Below, piece by piece: positions 17,301 through 23,089 of a stretch of DNA of 37,234 bases. The DNA comes from Bacteroidia bacterium. Lineage in GTDB: Bacteria; Bacteroidota; Bacteroidia; Bacteroidales; Azobacteroidaceae. The number at the start of each line of letters is the position of its first letter. The first letter of the stretch is position 1. The position numbers were made by a program, and so were the translations under genes. The stretch covers positions 1 to 37,234 of the forward strand of contig BNTT01000015.1 of assembly GCA_025996815.1 (NCBI GenBank), read 5' to 3'. A model generated the notes under the pieces. The model was not told the DNA's origin. It made no database searches and saw only the letters and a list, made by a program, of their open reading frames with translations.

Positions 17301-18240
17301 GCGTTCCGGTTTGAATAGACGCTCTTGGTTTCAATATAGGCAATCCTTGATTAGCAGAGCCACTGCTTGACATCTTCCAAACCGTACTAAAATCCCAAAC
17401 TAAATTATCTACAATCCATGCTTGTGATTGAAAAGAGGACAATGCCGTTCCGTATCCGTCTTTCCCGTAAGCATCTGTGCTGCTTACAGTTGTGCCGTTT
17501 ATAGTCATGGACGATAGCGCATAACAATTGTTGACGGAGTTTTTTGAGCCTACTATTCTTCCAGCATTATTGTTGTAACTATTGCTACCGATTTTTGCTG
17601 TTATGGTTGAATTGGCAGAAAAGCAACTACTGATTGAGCCATCTCGTCCACAAATGCCTCCAGCATACGGGTAGGAGTATCCTCCCGTTGAAAAAATATC
17701 TCCTGAATTATAACAGTTTGAAATTGAACAGGAATAAGCATATCCACAAATACCACCAGCATAGGAGTAACCAGAAGAAACAACAGTAACGGTTGCCGAG
17801 TTATAGCAATAAATTATTGTTGAACTATTATCAGCATATCCACAAATTCCTCCAGCAGAATAATTTGAAGAGGAAACGCTTCCTTTTACCCCCAAGTATT
17901 GAACTGTTGCACCGTATAAATAACCAAACACTCCGAAAGCATTGTTTACTTCGATTTCATGTCCACCTCCGTCAAATGTCCCCCGGAATGATTTGTTGTA
18001 CTCTTGGTTACCAACCGAAGTCGTTAGTAAACTTGACCCGGTGAGGTCGTTTGTCAATAAAAAATACTCGCCGGAATAAGTTGTGCCACCATACACCGCA
18101 TTTGACAGAGCAATCATATCTGCCTTGGTGGAAATCAGATAAGGCGCGGCTTGTGTGCCGGAGCCGCCGCTGTATGTTTGGGCAGTTATGCTCAAAACAG
18201 CTACCATGTAAAAACTCAATAAGATTGTTAACTTTTTCAT
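14338..18240 (-). CDS. T9SS-exported GLUG-repeat / InlB-B-repeat surface protein (right arm)
   Basis: The 1300-residue product has a signal peptide (MKKLTILLSF, ending near SITAQ). Residues about 22-318 and 319-612 are two nearly identical halves of 297 residues, each starting YSGGSGTQ and holding GLUG-type repeats (AGGICGYA, then SISNCYNSGDI). Two Flg_new-like repeats follow (TFDGWYEGSTKVSSSQ), then five 77-residue InlB-B-like units (QYTITVSAGANGSISPAS, then GYEINQVQVDG), a linker, and a type-A T9SS sorting domain (YPNPTTGTVTVEDATIQ, then SSLPRGTYILRV) almost identical to that of the left-arm cargo. It should be exported and anchored at the cell surface. GLUG and LRR front ends differ between the arms while the rear is shared, so the front is probably the variable ligand-facing part. 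Confidence 0.88.
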   Translation of the reverse strand: MKKLTILLSFYMVAVLSITAQTYSGGSGTQAAPYLISTKADMIALSNAVYGGTTYSGEYFLLTNDLTGSSLLTTSVGNQEYNKSFRGTFDGGGHEIEVNNAFGVFGYLYGATVQYLGVKGSVSSSNYSAGGICGYADNSSTIIYCYNSATVTVVSSGYSYAGGICGYAYSCSISNCYNSGDIFSTGGYSYPYAGGICGRDGSISSCFSANSTITAKIGSNSYNNNAGRIVGSKNSVNNCYALSSMTINGTTVSSTDAYGKDGYGTALSSFQSQAWIVDNLVWDFSTVWKMSSSGSANQGLPILKPRASIQTGTPNSDPVYSGGSGTQSSPYLISTKADMIALSNAVYGGTTYSGKYFLLTNDLIGSSLLTTSVGNQEYNKSFRGTFDGGGHEIEVNNAFGVFGYLYGATVQYLGVKGSVSSSNYSAGGICGYADNSSTIIYCYNSATVTVVSSGYSYAGGICGYAYSCSISNCYNSGDIFSTGGYSYPYAGGICGRDGSISSCFSANSTITAKIGSNSYNDNAGRIVGSKNSVNNCYALSSMTINGTTVSSTDVYGKDGYGTALSSFQSQAWIVDNLTWDFSTVWKMSSSGSANQGLPIFKNSQEQTQTYTITVTAGTGISATTGAGTYNSGTTATVGCTVTSDYTFDGWYEGSTKVSSSQSYSFTVNSARTLEARATQNASTQYTITTQPGDIGISSTTGAGTYNSGATATVGCTVQSDYTFDGWYEGSTKVSSSQFYSFIVTEARTLEARATQNAPEQYTITASASSGGTISPSDNVNISQGGSQMFYFTPATGYEINQVLVDGVNNVSAVASGSYTFANVTANRSISVTFRQKQYTITVSAGANGSISPASHQTVDYGDSRTFTFTPNAGYEINQVQVDGVNDASAVANGTYTFTNVTANRSISVTFRQKQYTITVSAGANGSISPASHQTVDYGDSRTFTFTPIAGYEINQVLVDDVNNASAVTNGTYTFPNVTTNHTIAVTFRQKQYTITVSAGANGSISPASHQTVNHGDSRTFTFTPNAGYEINQVQVDGTNNASAIANGTYTFANVTANHTIAVTFKQKQYTITVSAGANGSISPASHQTVNHGDSRTFTFTPNAGYEINQVQVDGVNDAAAISSGSHTFESVTAHHTLAIAFGKTCLPNLVVQIWDDVLSLVNDTERTGYTFVAYQWLKNDEWLAGETSAYLYFPEAAKDYNAEYTLLLTTTTGQELQTCPVRLRAVKADLRAYPNPTTGTVTVEDATIQAGTKIDIYNINGQLVKQCEAAQDRTTVDISSLPRGTYILRVNNRQGKIIKN
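14810..15963 (-). repeat. 231-bp tandem repeat, five units
   Basis: The string ATTGATTTCGTAAC begins at 14917, 15148, 15379, 15610 and 15841, an exact 231-base period. Each unit encodes 77 residues of InlB-B-like sequence. The inner units are nearly identical at DNA level, which points to recent amplification or gene conversion. Confidence 0.9.
16441..18215 (-). repeat. 891-bp tandem duplication inside the GLUG region
   Basis: Bases from about 16441 to 17325 are repeated from about 17332 to 18215 with an offset of 891 (297 codons) and very few differences; some stretches of over 200 bases appear identical. The reading frame is preserved. Confidence 0.9.
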
Positions 18241-18290
18241 ATTTCTAAATATTATGTTTAATGAATACTTGATATTTTACCCATTTGGGA

Positions 18291-18486
18291 ATTACGCCGG
18301 AAGGCGTAAAATTTCGATAACCCTGTGCAAGCGTAGCGCAGCGCAGGGCACAAGTACATATCCTGCCCCACAACCCCGTAGCGGGTTGAACACCTACGGT
18401 GTTCCGGAGTGGTGGTGTGTGTGCCACCCCGCGCTGCGCTACGCTTGCACGAGGTTATCGAAATTAAAGTCCTTCCGGACTTGGCT
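18291..18486. repeat. Long inverted repeat with covarying terminal hairpins
   Basis: Two arms of about 50 bases (core TTTCGATAACC, then GTGCAAGCGTAGCGCAGCGC) face each other across about 90 bases holding smaller hairpins (CCCGTAGCGGG, AACACCTACGGTGTT). At the outer ends are hairpins with the same GGAA loop but different stems: TTACGCC/GGCGTAA on the left and AAGTCC/GGACTT on the right, so stem changes are compensated. It lies before the right cargo gene and after the Sel1 gene; no protein gene fits. It looks like a palindromic mobile or structural repeat. Confidence 0.75.
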
Positions 18487-18519
18487 GCCCTATTTCTTTT
18501 TAGATACATTACCATATTT

Positions 18520-19299
18520 TTAAATCATTTCCACCCTCCGCCTCGCCTCAAAAAGCCCCTGCTCAGCCGCCTTCTTATACCACTTCTTGGCTTCTCTTTT
18601 ACTTTTCTTCACGCCGCCACCGCCAAATTCGTACAATAGCCCCAAATTGTATTGGGCTTCGGCATTGCCTTGCGTGGCACTTTTGTAGTACCATTTTTCG
18701 GCTTCCGCCCAGTTTTGAAGCACGCCCAAGCCCTTTTCATACATATATCCCAACCGGTTTTGCGATTTTGCGGCTTCAGGTCCGCCTTGACCTGCACTCT
18801 TGAGATATGCTTCTTTGGCTTTGTTGTAGTCTCGCCGGTTGAAATACTGATTGCCGAGTTCGTGCGAAGATACGGGTGCCGGTCCGGACGGGGGCGCAAC
18901 AATTTTTATGTCTTTCAATTGCATTATATACACGGCTGCCGCCTTCAGTTGCTCGCCAAATTCGTAGTCGCGGATGCTGCCGTAGTTTTTGTGGTTGATG
19001 GTTATGCGGCGTGCACCGGGGGAGAGATAAATCCATATTTCGTTGGTTTTTTGTTCGGTGGCGACCACCGCAATCATACCGGCATCAAAAGTGAAGCCCG
19101 ACGATAGCAACAGCGGCGTGCGCAGTTTGAGTATGGCGCACACTTTGCCGTTCTGGTCTTTTCGCGGATTTTTTACCCGCGCCTCCAAATCCATCTCGTC
19201 GCTCGCGAAACGTTCCACTTCAATCGTTTGCGAAAACGCCATCGTGCTGATTAGCAGTATTATAACTGTGCTCAAACTTTTTTGTATCATCCTGTTCAT
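18520..19299 (-). CDS. Exported Sel1-repeat protein (right arm)
   Basis: The 259-residue product has a signal peptide ending near AFSQ. Residues about 25-130 form a domain common in Bacteroidota (VERFASDEMDLEARV, NGKVCAILKLRT, EIWIYLSPGARRITI), probably beta-rich. Residues about 145-259 hold three Sel1 repeats (AKEAYLKSAGQGG, LGYMYEKGLGV, AEKWYYKSATQGN, AQYNLGLLYEFGGGGV). The last repeat is nearly the same as in the left-arm gene at 2750-3583, while the N-terminal domains differ. The start overlaps the stop of the upstream gene by one base, so the two are translationally coupled. It probably acts as a periplasmic or envelope scaffold; function unknown. Confidence 0.78.
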   Translation of the reverse strand: MNRMIQKSLSTVIILLISTMAFSQTIEVERFASDEMDLEARVKNPRKDQNGKVCAILKLRTPLLLSSGFTFDAGMIAVVATEQKTNEIWIYLSPGARRITINHKNYGSIRDYEFGEQLKAAAVYIMQLKDIKIVAPPSGPAPVSSHELGNQYFNRRDYNKAKEAYLKSAGQGGPEAAKSQNRLGYMYEKGLGVLQNWAEAEKWYYKSATQGNAEAQYNLGLLYEFGGGGVKKSKREAKKWYKKAAEQGLFEARRRVEMI

Positions 19300-21113
19300 T
19301 ATTTAAAAACTGAAAAATCATACCATCCAAAATCAGGGTCTTTTTCCGGCTGCCATGTGCGGACATGAATAACCGGTTTTTGAGCCTTATTCAAATCCAC
19401 CACCAAAAAAAGATAGCCGGTGTCGCCATAAGTTGTTGAAAAATAGTCCTGCCGCAATTGGATGCCGTAAATCTCGCCACCCGCACCGGCTTTTATTACG
19501 CTCGTGTCGGTAAATTTCAGATTGACGTATTCGTTGCTCCTAAACACGGTGCTAAGTTGCTTCATATATTGCCCTTTCGTGTATTGGGTCAATCGCGTTT
19601 GGTTTGCCGACAATGGATATTTGGCATTGTCTGTGCCAAGATGCTTTTGCAGCGTTCGCCCCACAATTATCAAGGCATCATCCGAAAAGATAGACCGGAT
19701 ATAGTCAAGCCGCTTCAAGGCATAAGCCGTTTTGTAGTTTTCGATGAAATTGATAATTGCCAGTTTGGCGTATTCGTCCCACTGCTCGTGCTGCATAATC
19801 TCGCTACGCACATCTTGGGGCAGTGCAAACGACAAAGAACTGATTTTGCCTTCGCTCGGCGAGATATTAAACACCACATCCTCGACAAATGCGCGGCGAC
19901 TGTTGCTGAAACTAAACCGCATCGGCAGCGACCGCGCCAGCACGCCATCCTCAAACGGCACAAACGAATACGTTGGTTTTGAGAGGATTACGGCATTCCC
20001 ATAGCGCACCAATCGGGTGAACATATCGTAGCCATCTGCCGTGAAACAGTTGCGCACCGATTCGTAGTTTTTGGTGCGAACAGCGGTCTCCACACGTTGC
20101 AACAGCGACAAATAATTGCTGTTGGTATTGTCATTGCGGGCTTGACCCGCAACCCCCACATTATTTTGGACAACCGCATCTTGTAGGGTCGTGGCGCGCC
20201 GCGACCCTACGGGTTTCAACGAAATTGTTACCGAACTTTCCTCAAAAATCACCGGCTCAACCTTTCCAAGCACGTCTTTTATCTCATTATCAATATTCCA
20301 GTCGCTTTCAAAAGCATATTCTATATGCAGTTGCAAATTGGTGTGCAAAGCGGCATCGCCGGACAGTTCAACGCTGCCTACACCGTCTTTGGCGGCAGTT
20401 ACTACCGACCAGTTGCGCCCGTCAAAAGACGAATATTCGCAATTCACCGCAGGCTGATTTTTATACGTCATAGCAAGCGTGCAGTGTGTGATACCCCCCT
20501 CTGTCTGCTTGCTTTGAACATTAAAATCCAGATTTTTAAAAACAGTTTTAATTTGCCGCGGAAGATATACGTCTAATTTTTGCTCCTTGCCGGCAATGTT
20601 CATCGCGATGCTCTCGGCATCGGGCAGGCTTCTCAGCAGCATCAACGCCCAGTAATAGTCGCGCAAGGCATCGGCAACCTGATACTTGGCATCGGCGGCA
20701 AGTGCTTCCGTCACCAATTCCTTGATTTTGTGCTCGCGCTCGGCAAAGATTTTCCCGACTTCCGCTTTTTTCACAAACCGAAAAACGTGCACATTTGGCT
20801 CTTTGCCCCAACTCAAAATCTCGGTGTTTTTGATGGTGGCGTTGGAATGGGTTTGCACCAAAGTGCTCACATATTCCTTCACATCCTTGCCGCTCGTTTC
20901 GGATTGAATCGTAAATTTGCTTTCCACATTGGCGGAAATGCTATTGATGAGTGTCGCCAAAGCCTCTTTTTCCGCCAAAGCGGATGTTTTTCCAATACCC
21001 TCGCCCCAATAATAGGCATTGCTTTGCTTCACTTCGTCAACAGTTTGCGAAAAGGCTGATTGGGTGCATAAGCATCCAATCAGCACTATAAAACACTTTT
21101 TAATGACTTTCAT
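19299..21113 (-). CDS. Exported LPP20-like protein with repeat-derived linker
   Basis: The 604-residue product has a signal peptide (ending near SAFSQ). Residues about 25-150 have the LPP20 pattern (YYWGEGIGKTSALAEKEALATLINSISANV, then VFRFVKK). A middle part follows with predicted beta strands (INDEIKDVLGKVEPVIFEESSVTISLKP-like). Residues about 300-335 are encoded by two palindromic repeats (20183-20210 and 20129-20157). After this linker comes a second globular part of about 260 residues with ADGYDMFTRL, FVPFEDGVLARSLP and a C-terminal GDTGYLFLVVDLNKAQKPVIHVRTWQP. I do not recognise this second domain. The gene lies six bases after the lipoprotein gene at 21119-21721 and overlaps the Sel1 gene by one base. 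Confidence 0.7.
   Translation of the reverse strand: MKVIKKCFIVLIGCLCTQSAFSQTVDEVKQSNAYYWGEGIGKTSALAEKEALATLINSISANVESKFTIQSETSGKDVKEYVSTLVQTHSNATIKNTEILSWGKEPNVHVFRFVKKAEVGKIFAEREHKIKELVTEALAADAKYQVADALRDYYWALMLLRSLPDAESIAMNIAGKEQKLDVYLPRQIKTVFKNLDFNVQSKQTEGGITHCTLAMTYKNQPAVNCEYSSFDGRNWSVVTAAKDGVGSVELSGDAALHTNLQLHIEYAFESDWNIDNEIKDVLGKVEPVIFEESSVTISLKPVGSRRATTLQDAVVQNNVGVAGQARNDNTNSNYLSLLQRVETAVRTKNYESVRNCFTADGYDMFTRLVRYGNAVILSKPTYSFVPFEDGVLARSLPMRFSFSNSRRAFVEDVVFNISPSEGKISSLSFALPQDVRSEIMQHEQWDEYAKLAIINFIENYKTAYALKRLDYIRSIFSDDALIIVGRTLQKHLGTDNAKYPLSANQTRLTQYTKGQYMKQLSTVFRSNEYVNLKFTDTSVIKAGAGGEIYGIQLRQDYFSTTYGDTGYLFLVVDLNKAQKPVIHVRTWQPEKDPDFGWYDFSVFK
20129..20157. repeat. REP-like palindrome inside a coding region
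   Basis: This copy of the GTCATTGCGGG family (compare 2085-2113) is in frame inside the 604-residue protein, where it encodes VAGQARND. The hairpin arms are TGCGGG/CCCGCA. Confidence 0.75.
20183..20210. repeat. 28-bp palindrome inside a coding region
   Basis: GTAGGGTCG and CGACCCTAC are perfect 9-bp arms around a GGCGCGCC core. It is in frame and encodes part of a KPVGSRRATTLQ segment. It lies only 25 bases from the REP-like copy at 20129-20157. Confidence 0.75.
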
Positions 21114-21118
21114 TCTCT

Positions 21119-21721
21119 CTATTTACTCTTTTCAAGTTCGGCTTCCACGCGCTTGCGGTATTGGTCGAACTCAAAATTCATTTTCATTTTCTCCTCGTCG
21201 GGAATGCGCTGTTGCACCTTTTTAGCCACCGAAGCGGCAATTTCCGAAACGCCGGCTTTGTATTCCAAACAAACCCAGATGTCGTACATGTTGTTAGGAC
21301 GCAGCTCTTTGTGGGTTTTAATCACAACAGCGTTGCGAATCACCTCTGAGGCAATGCTTTGTGCAAACCCGATGCTCTTTGCACCCTGGTCGCTTGCCGA
21401 GTTGCCCGAGGCTTCATCGCCGGAATAAATGTCATAACCCACTGCATCTTCGGAAGTTGCAGTCTTAATTTTTGAAGCCAAGGCTCGTGCAAACTGTGCT
21501 CGTGCCTGCGTCTCCGCAATGTTTTTGGCGGTTTGCTCTTTAAAGTGCGAACCCTTGCCAACAGCGCGTATAACAGGCGCTTCTTCTTGCAACTCTTCGC
21601 AGATGTTGCTTGTTACCACTTTTGCACCTTTAGCTTGTGCAACCTGTTTACTACTCCCGCAGCCCGTAATCATTACGCCTGCAATCACTGCCGTAGCAGC
21701 GAAAATCAATGTTCTTTTCAT
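21119..21721 (-). CDS. LPP20-family lipoprotein (right arm)
   Basis: The 200-residue product is a lipoprotein with lipobox MITGC (Cys near residue 20). It is a close paralogue of the left-arm gene at 2154-2753: the same RAVGKGSHFKEQTAKNIAE and QARAQFARAL segments, YDIYSGDEASGN, and an almost identical charged C terminus (IPDEEKMKMNFEFDQYRKRV). It heads a tight minus-strand operon with the 604-residue LPP20-like gene (5-base gap) and the Sel1 gene. The mini-lipoprotein gene at 21762-21926 lies just upstream. Confidence 0.82.
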   Translation of the reverse strand: MKRTLIFAATAVIAGVMITGCGSSKQVAQAKGAKVVTSNICEELQEEAPVIRAVGKGSHFKEQTAKNIAETQARAQFARALASKIKTATSEDAVGYDIYSGDEASGNSASDQGAKSIGFAQSIASEVIRNAVVIKTHKELRPNNMYDIWVCLEYKAGVSEIAASVAKKVQQRIPDEEKMKMNFEFDQYRKRVEAELEKSK

Positions 21722-21761
21722 TGTCTTTGAATTTTTTTAATTTTTAATTTTTAATTTTTAA

Positions 21762-21926
21762 TTATCTCATTTCCGTACTCATCCGCGTGCGATATTGCTC
21801 AGAGTTGGAATTGATTTTCCCCCTTTGCTCATCGGATACGCGCTGTTGCACATTACTACTTCTGCAGCCCACAATCATTGTGCCTGCAACCACTGCCGCA
21901 GCAGCCAAAATCATCATTCTTTTCAT
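21762..21926 (-). CDS. 54-residue mini-lipoprotein: LPP20 relative lacking its core
   Basis: The frame from the ATG at 21926 gives a lysine-arginine start, a hydrophobic stretch, lipobox MIVGC and then directly VQQRVSDEQRGKINSNSEQY and a short end. The front matches the signal and lipobox of the neighbouring LPP20 gene; the rear matches its last 30 residues (VQQRIPDEEKMKMNFEFDQY). About 145 residues of the LPP20 core are missing, with the frame preserved. It could be a degraded copy, but the intact signal, lipobox and frame allow a real small lipoprotein. It is first in line after the minus promoter at 22051-22058. Confidence 0.6.
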   Translation of the reverse strand: MKRMMILAAAAVVAGTMIVGCRSSNVQQRVSDEQRGKINSNSEQYRTRMSTEMR

Positions 21927-21965
21927 CTTTTTTTATTTTTATTATTGATATTATCTCACTGCTCC

Positions 21966-21998
21966 AAACCTAACAGGTTTTGAAAACCTGTTAGGTTT
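21966..21998. repeat. Perfect 33-bp palindrome
   Basis: AAACCTAACAGGTTTT and AAAACCTGTTAGGTTT are perfect 16-bp arms around a single G. It lies in the leader between the minus promoter (22051-22058) and the mini-lipoprotein start. Only short T runs flank it, so termination would be weak in either direction. Confidence 0.85.
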
Positions 21999-22050
21999 TA
22001 TCCACCAAAAGCCGCCTTTTTTTGAAGACAGCATTTGCCTTTTTCGGCGA

Positions 22051-22058
22051 CAAAGGTA
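22051..22058 (-). promoter_or_regulatory. -7 element upstream of the right-arm lipoprotein operon
   Basis: On the minus strand TACCTTTG, followed by TCGCC, lies about 125 bases before the mini-lipoprotein ATG at 21926. A transcript would carry the palindrome at 21966-21998 in its leader. Confidence 0.5.
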
Positions 22059-22069
22059 ATTATTTTTTT

Positions 22070-22411
22070 TTACATAACTGTTAGTTCTACGCTATCTTGC
22101 AATATTTCATGCACAAAAGGGTCATCACTGTCGAAATCGGTTTCGCGGAAAGCATGAGGCTCTATTTGCAGGTCGCTATCGCTACGCAATTGCATTAAAT
22201 GCACTTGCATATCAAACAAATTGCTTATTTCTCGCATCACTACTGCCACATCTATATCGCTACCGGAATGTTGTTTTCCTTTGGCGTATGAGCCAAAAAC
22301 CAAAGCACGACAGAGCGGAAAAGTCTCGCTTATTGTGTTCACATACCGCTGGGCCGCCATTACAGCTTCTCTTTTATCCATGAACGTATATTTTTTATGT
22401 TTTTTATCCAT
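22070..22411 (-). CDS. MNT-type nucleotidyltransferase-fold protein (orphan)
   Basis: The 113-residue product is a minimal nucleotidyltransferase domain. The hallmark GSYAKGKQHSGSDIDVAVV (about residues 40-58) carries the GS and D-x-D residues; a third acidic position is expected in the IEPHAF region. Such proteins usually pair with a HEPN protein as a type VII toxin-antitoxin system in which MNT modifies HEPN. No HEPN gene lies next to it, so it is an orphan or acts alone. An internal ATG at 22381 is a possible alternative start. No clear promoter box is seen just upstream. Confidence 0.75.
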   Translation of the reverse strand: MDKKHKKYTFMDKREAVMAAQRYVNTISETFPLCRALVFGSYAKGKQHSGSDIDVAVVMREISNLFDMQVHLMQLRSDSDLQIEPHAFRETDFDSDDPFVHEILQDSVELTVM

Positions 22412-22469
22412 TCATCCGAAAAATCGGGACATCTTTTTCATACTTTGTAAATTTTTAATTTGTAATCAT

Positions 22470-22736
22470 CTATTCGTAATGCCCTCGAATGGAAATAACA
22501 ATAACCTCTTGGGTGTCTTCATTTACCTGATAGACTAACCGATGTTCTGAACTTATTCTACGCGACCAATAACCAGACAATCCATGCTTTAATGCCTCCG
22601 GCTTTCCTATTCCCTCATAAGGCTTTTCCTTGATAGCATCTAACAAGAGTGTAATTTTTTGCTGGAGTTTTTTATTCCCTGAATGATTGAAATATTCAAA
22701 ATCATCATAGACCTCCTGTCTAAATTTTATTTCCAT
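22470..22736 (-). CDS. yoeB: Txe/YoeB-family mRNA interferase toxin
   Basis: The 88-residue product has the family signature: EGIGKPEALKHGLSGYWSRRIS, EHRLVYQV and the C-terminal ISIRGHYE with the catalytic-region Arg and His. YoeB-type toxins enter the ribosomal A site and cut mRNA. Its start overlaps the upstream antitoxin by 10 bases, the normal operon layout. The antitoxin is not of the usual YefM type but of the SYVxIDIxKS type. Confidence 0.9.
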   Translation of the reverse strand: MEIKFRQEVYDDFEYFNHSGNKKLQQKITLLLDAIKEKPYEGIGKPEALKHGLSGYWSRRISSEHRLVYQVNEDTQEVIVISIRGHYE

Positions 22737-22969
22737 AAATTGTGATAATCAATAGAAATAGACTCCTGTTTTTCCCTACGCCTAATTTTCGCTACAAATT
22801 CGGGATTGTAAGGCGATTGTTCCACCTGACCATCAACATTCCGATTAGCAAAGATTTCATCTATCAGCTCTTGCACTTCTTCCCTTGTGCTTTTTTGAAT
22901 GTCAATATGCACATAACTTGCACGCCCGCGCGCGTCTTTTTCATACGTTACTGCTGCCAATGTTTTCAT
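22727..22969 (-). CDS. Antitoxin of the Txe/YoeB pair (SYVxIDIxKS type)
   Basis: The 80-residue product starts at the ATG at 22969; the earlier ATG at 23005 falls inside the promoter and is unlikely. The N-terminal part reads YEKDARGRASYVHIDIQKST, followed by a helix (EEVQELIDEIFANR) and a polar tail that probably covers the toxin. The same N-terminal pattern occurs in the antitoxin at 34241-34477, which resembles DUF2683-type proteins. The gene precedes and overlaps the toxin gene. Confidence 0.75.
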   Translation of the reverse strand: MKTLAAVTYEKDARGRASYVHIDIQKSTREEVQELIDEIFANRNVDGQVEQSPYNPEFVAKIRRREKQESISIDYHNLWK

Positions 22970-23002
22970 ACTCTCTGTATATTTAAAATATGTAATCGGA
23001 TG

Positions 23003-23010
23003 CAAAGGTA
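23003..23010 (-). promoter_or_regulatory. -7 element of the Txe/YoeB operon
   Basis: TACCTTTG on the minus strand, about 33 bases before the antitoxin ATG at 22969. It is divergent from the plus promoter at 23065-23072, with about 55 bases between them. Confidence 0.6.
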
Positions 23011-23064
23011 ATTATTTTTTTCGCATAATCAACGCGAATGCGAAAAATTATGGAAAATTATTAC

Positions 23065-23072
23065 TACCTTTG
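23065..23072 (+). promoter_or_regulatory. -7 element of the SurA-like/OstA-like operon
   Basis: TACCTTTG lies 17 bases before the ATG at 23090. There is no clear TTTG at -33. Confidence 0.6.
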
Positions 23073-23089
23073 CCGCTTCAAAAGGATGT

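Noticed and set aside
16710..17783. Pairs of identical short frames in the GLUG region (16710-16892 and 17601-17783)
   Set aside because: They are same-strand, other-frame shadows of the 891-bp tandem duplication, not separate genes.
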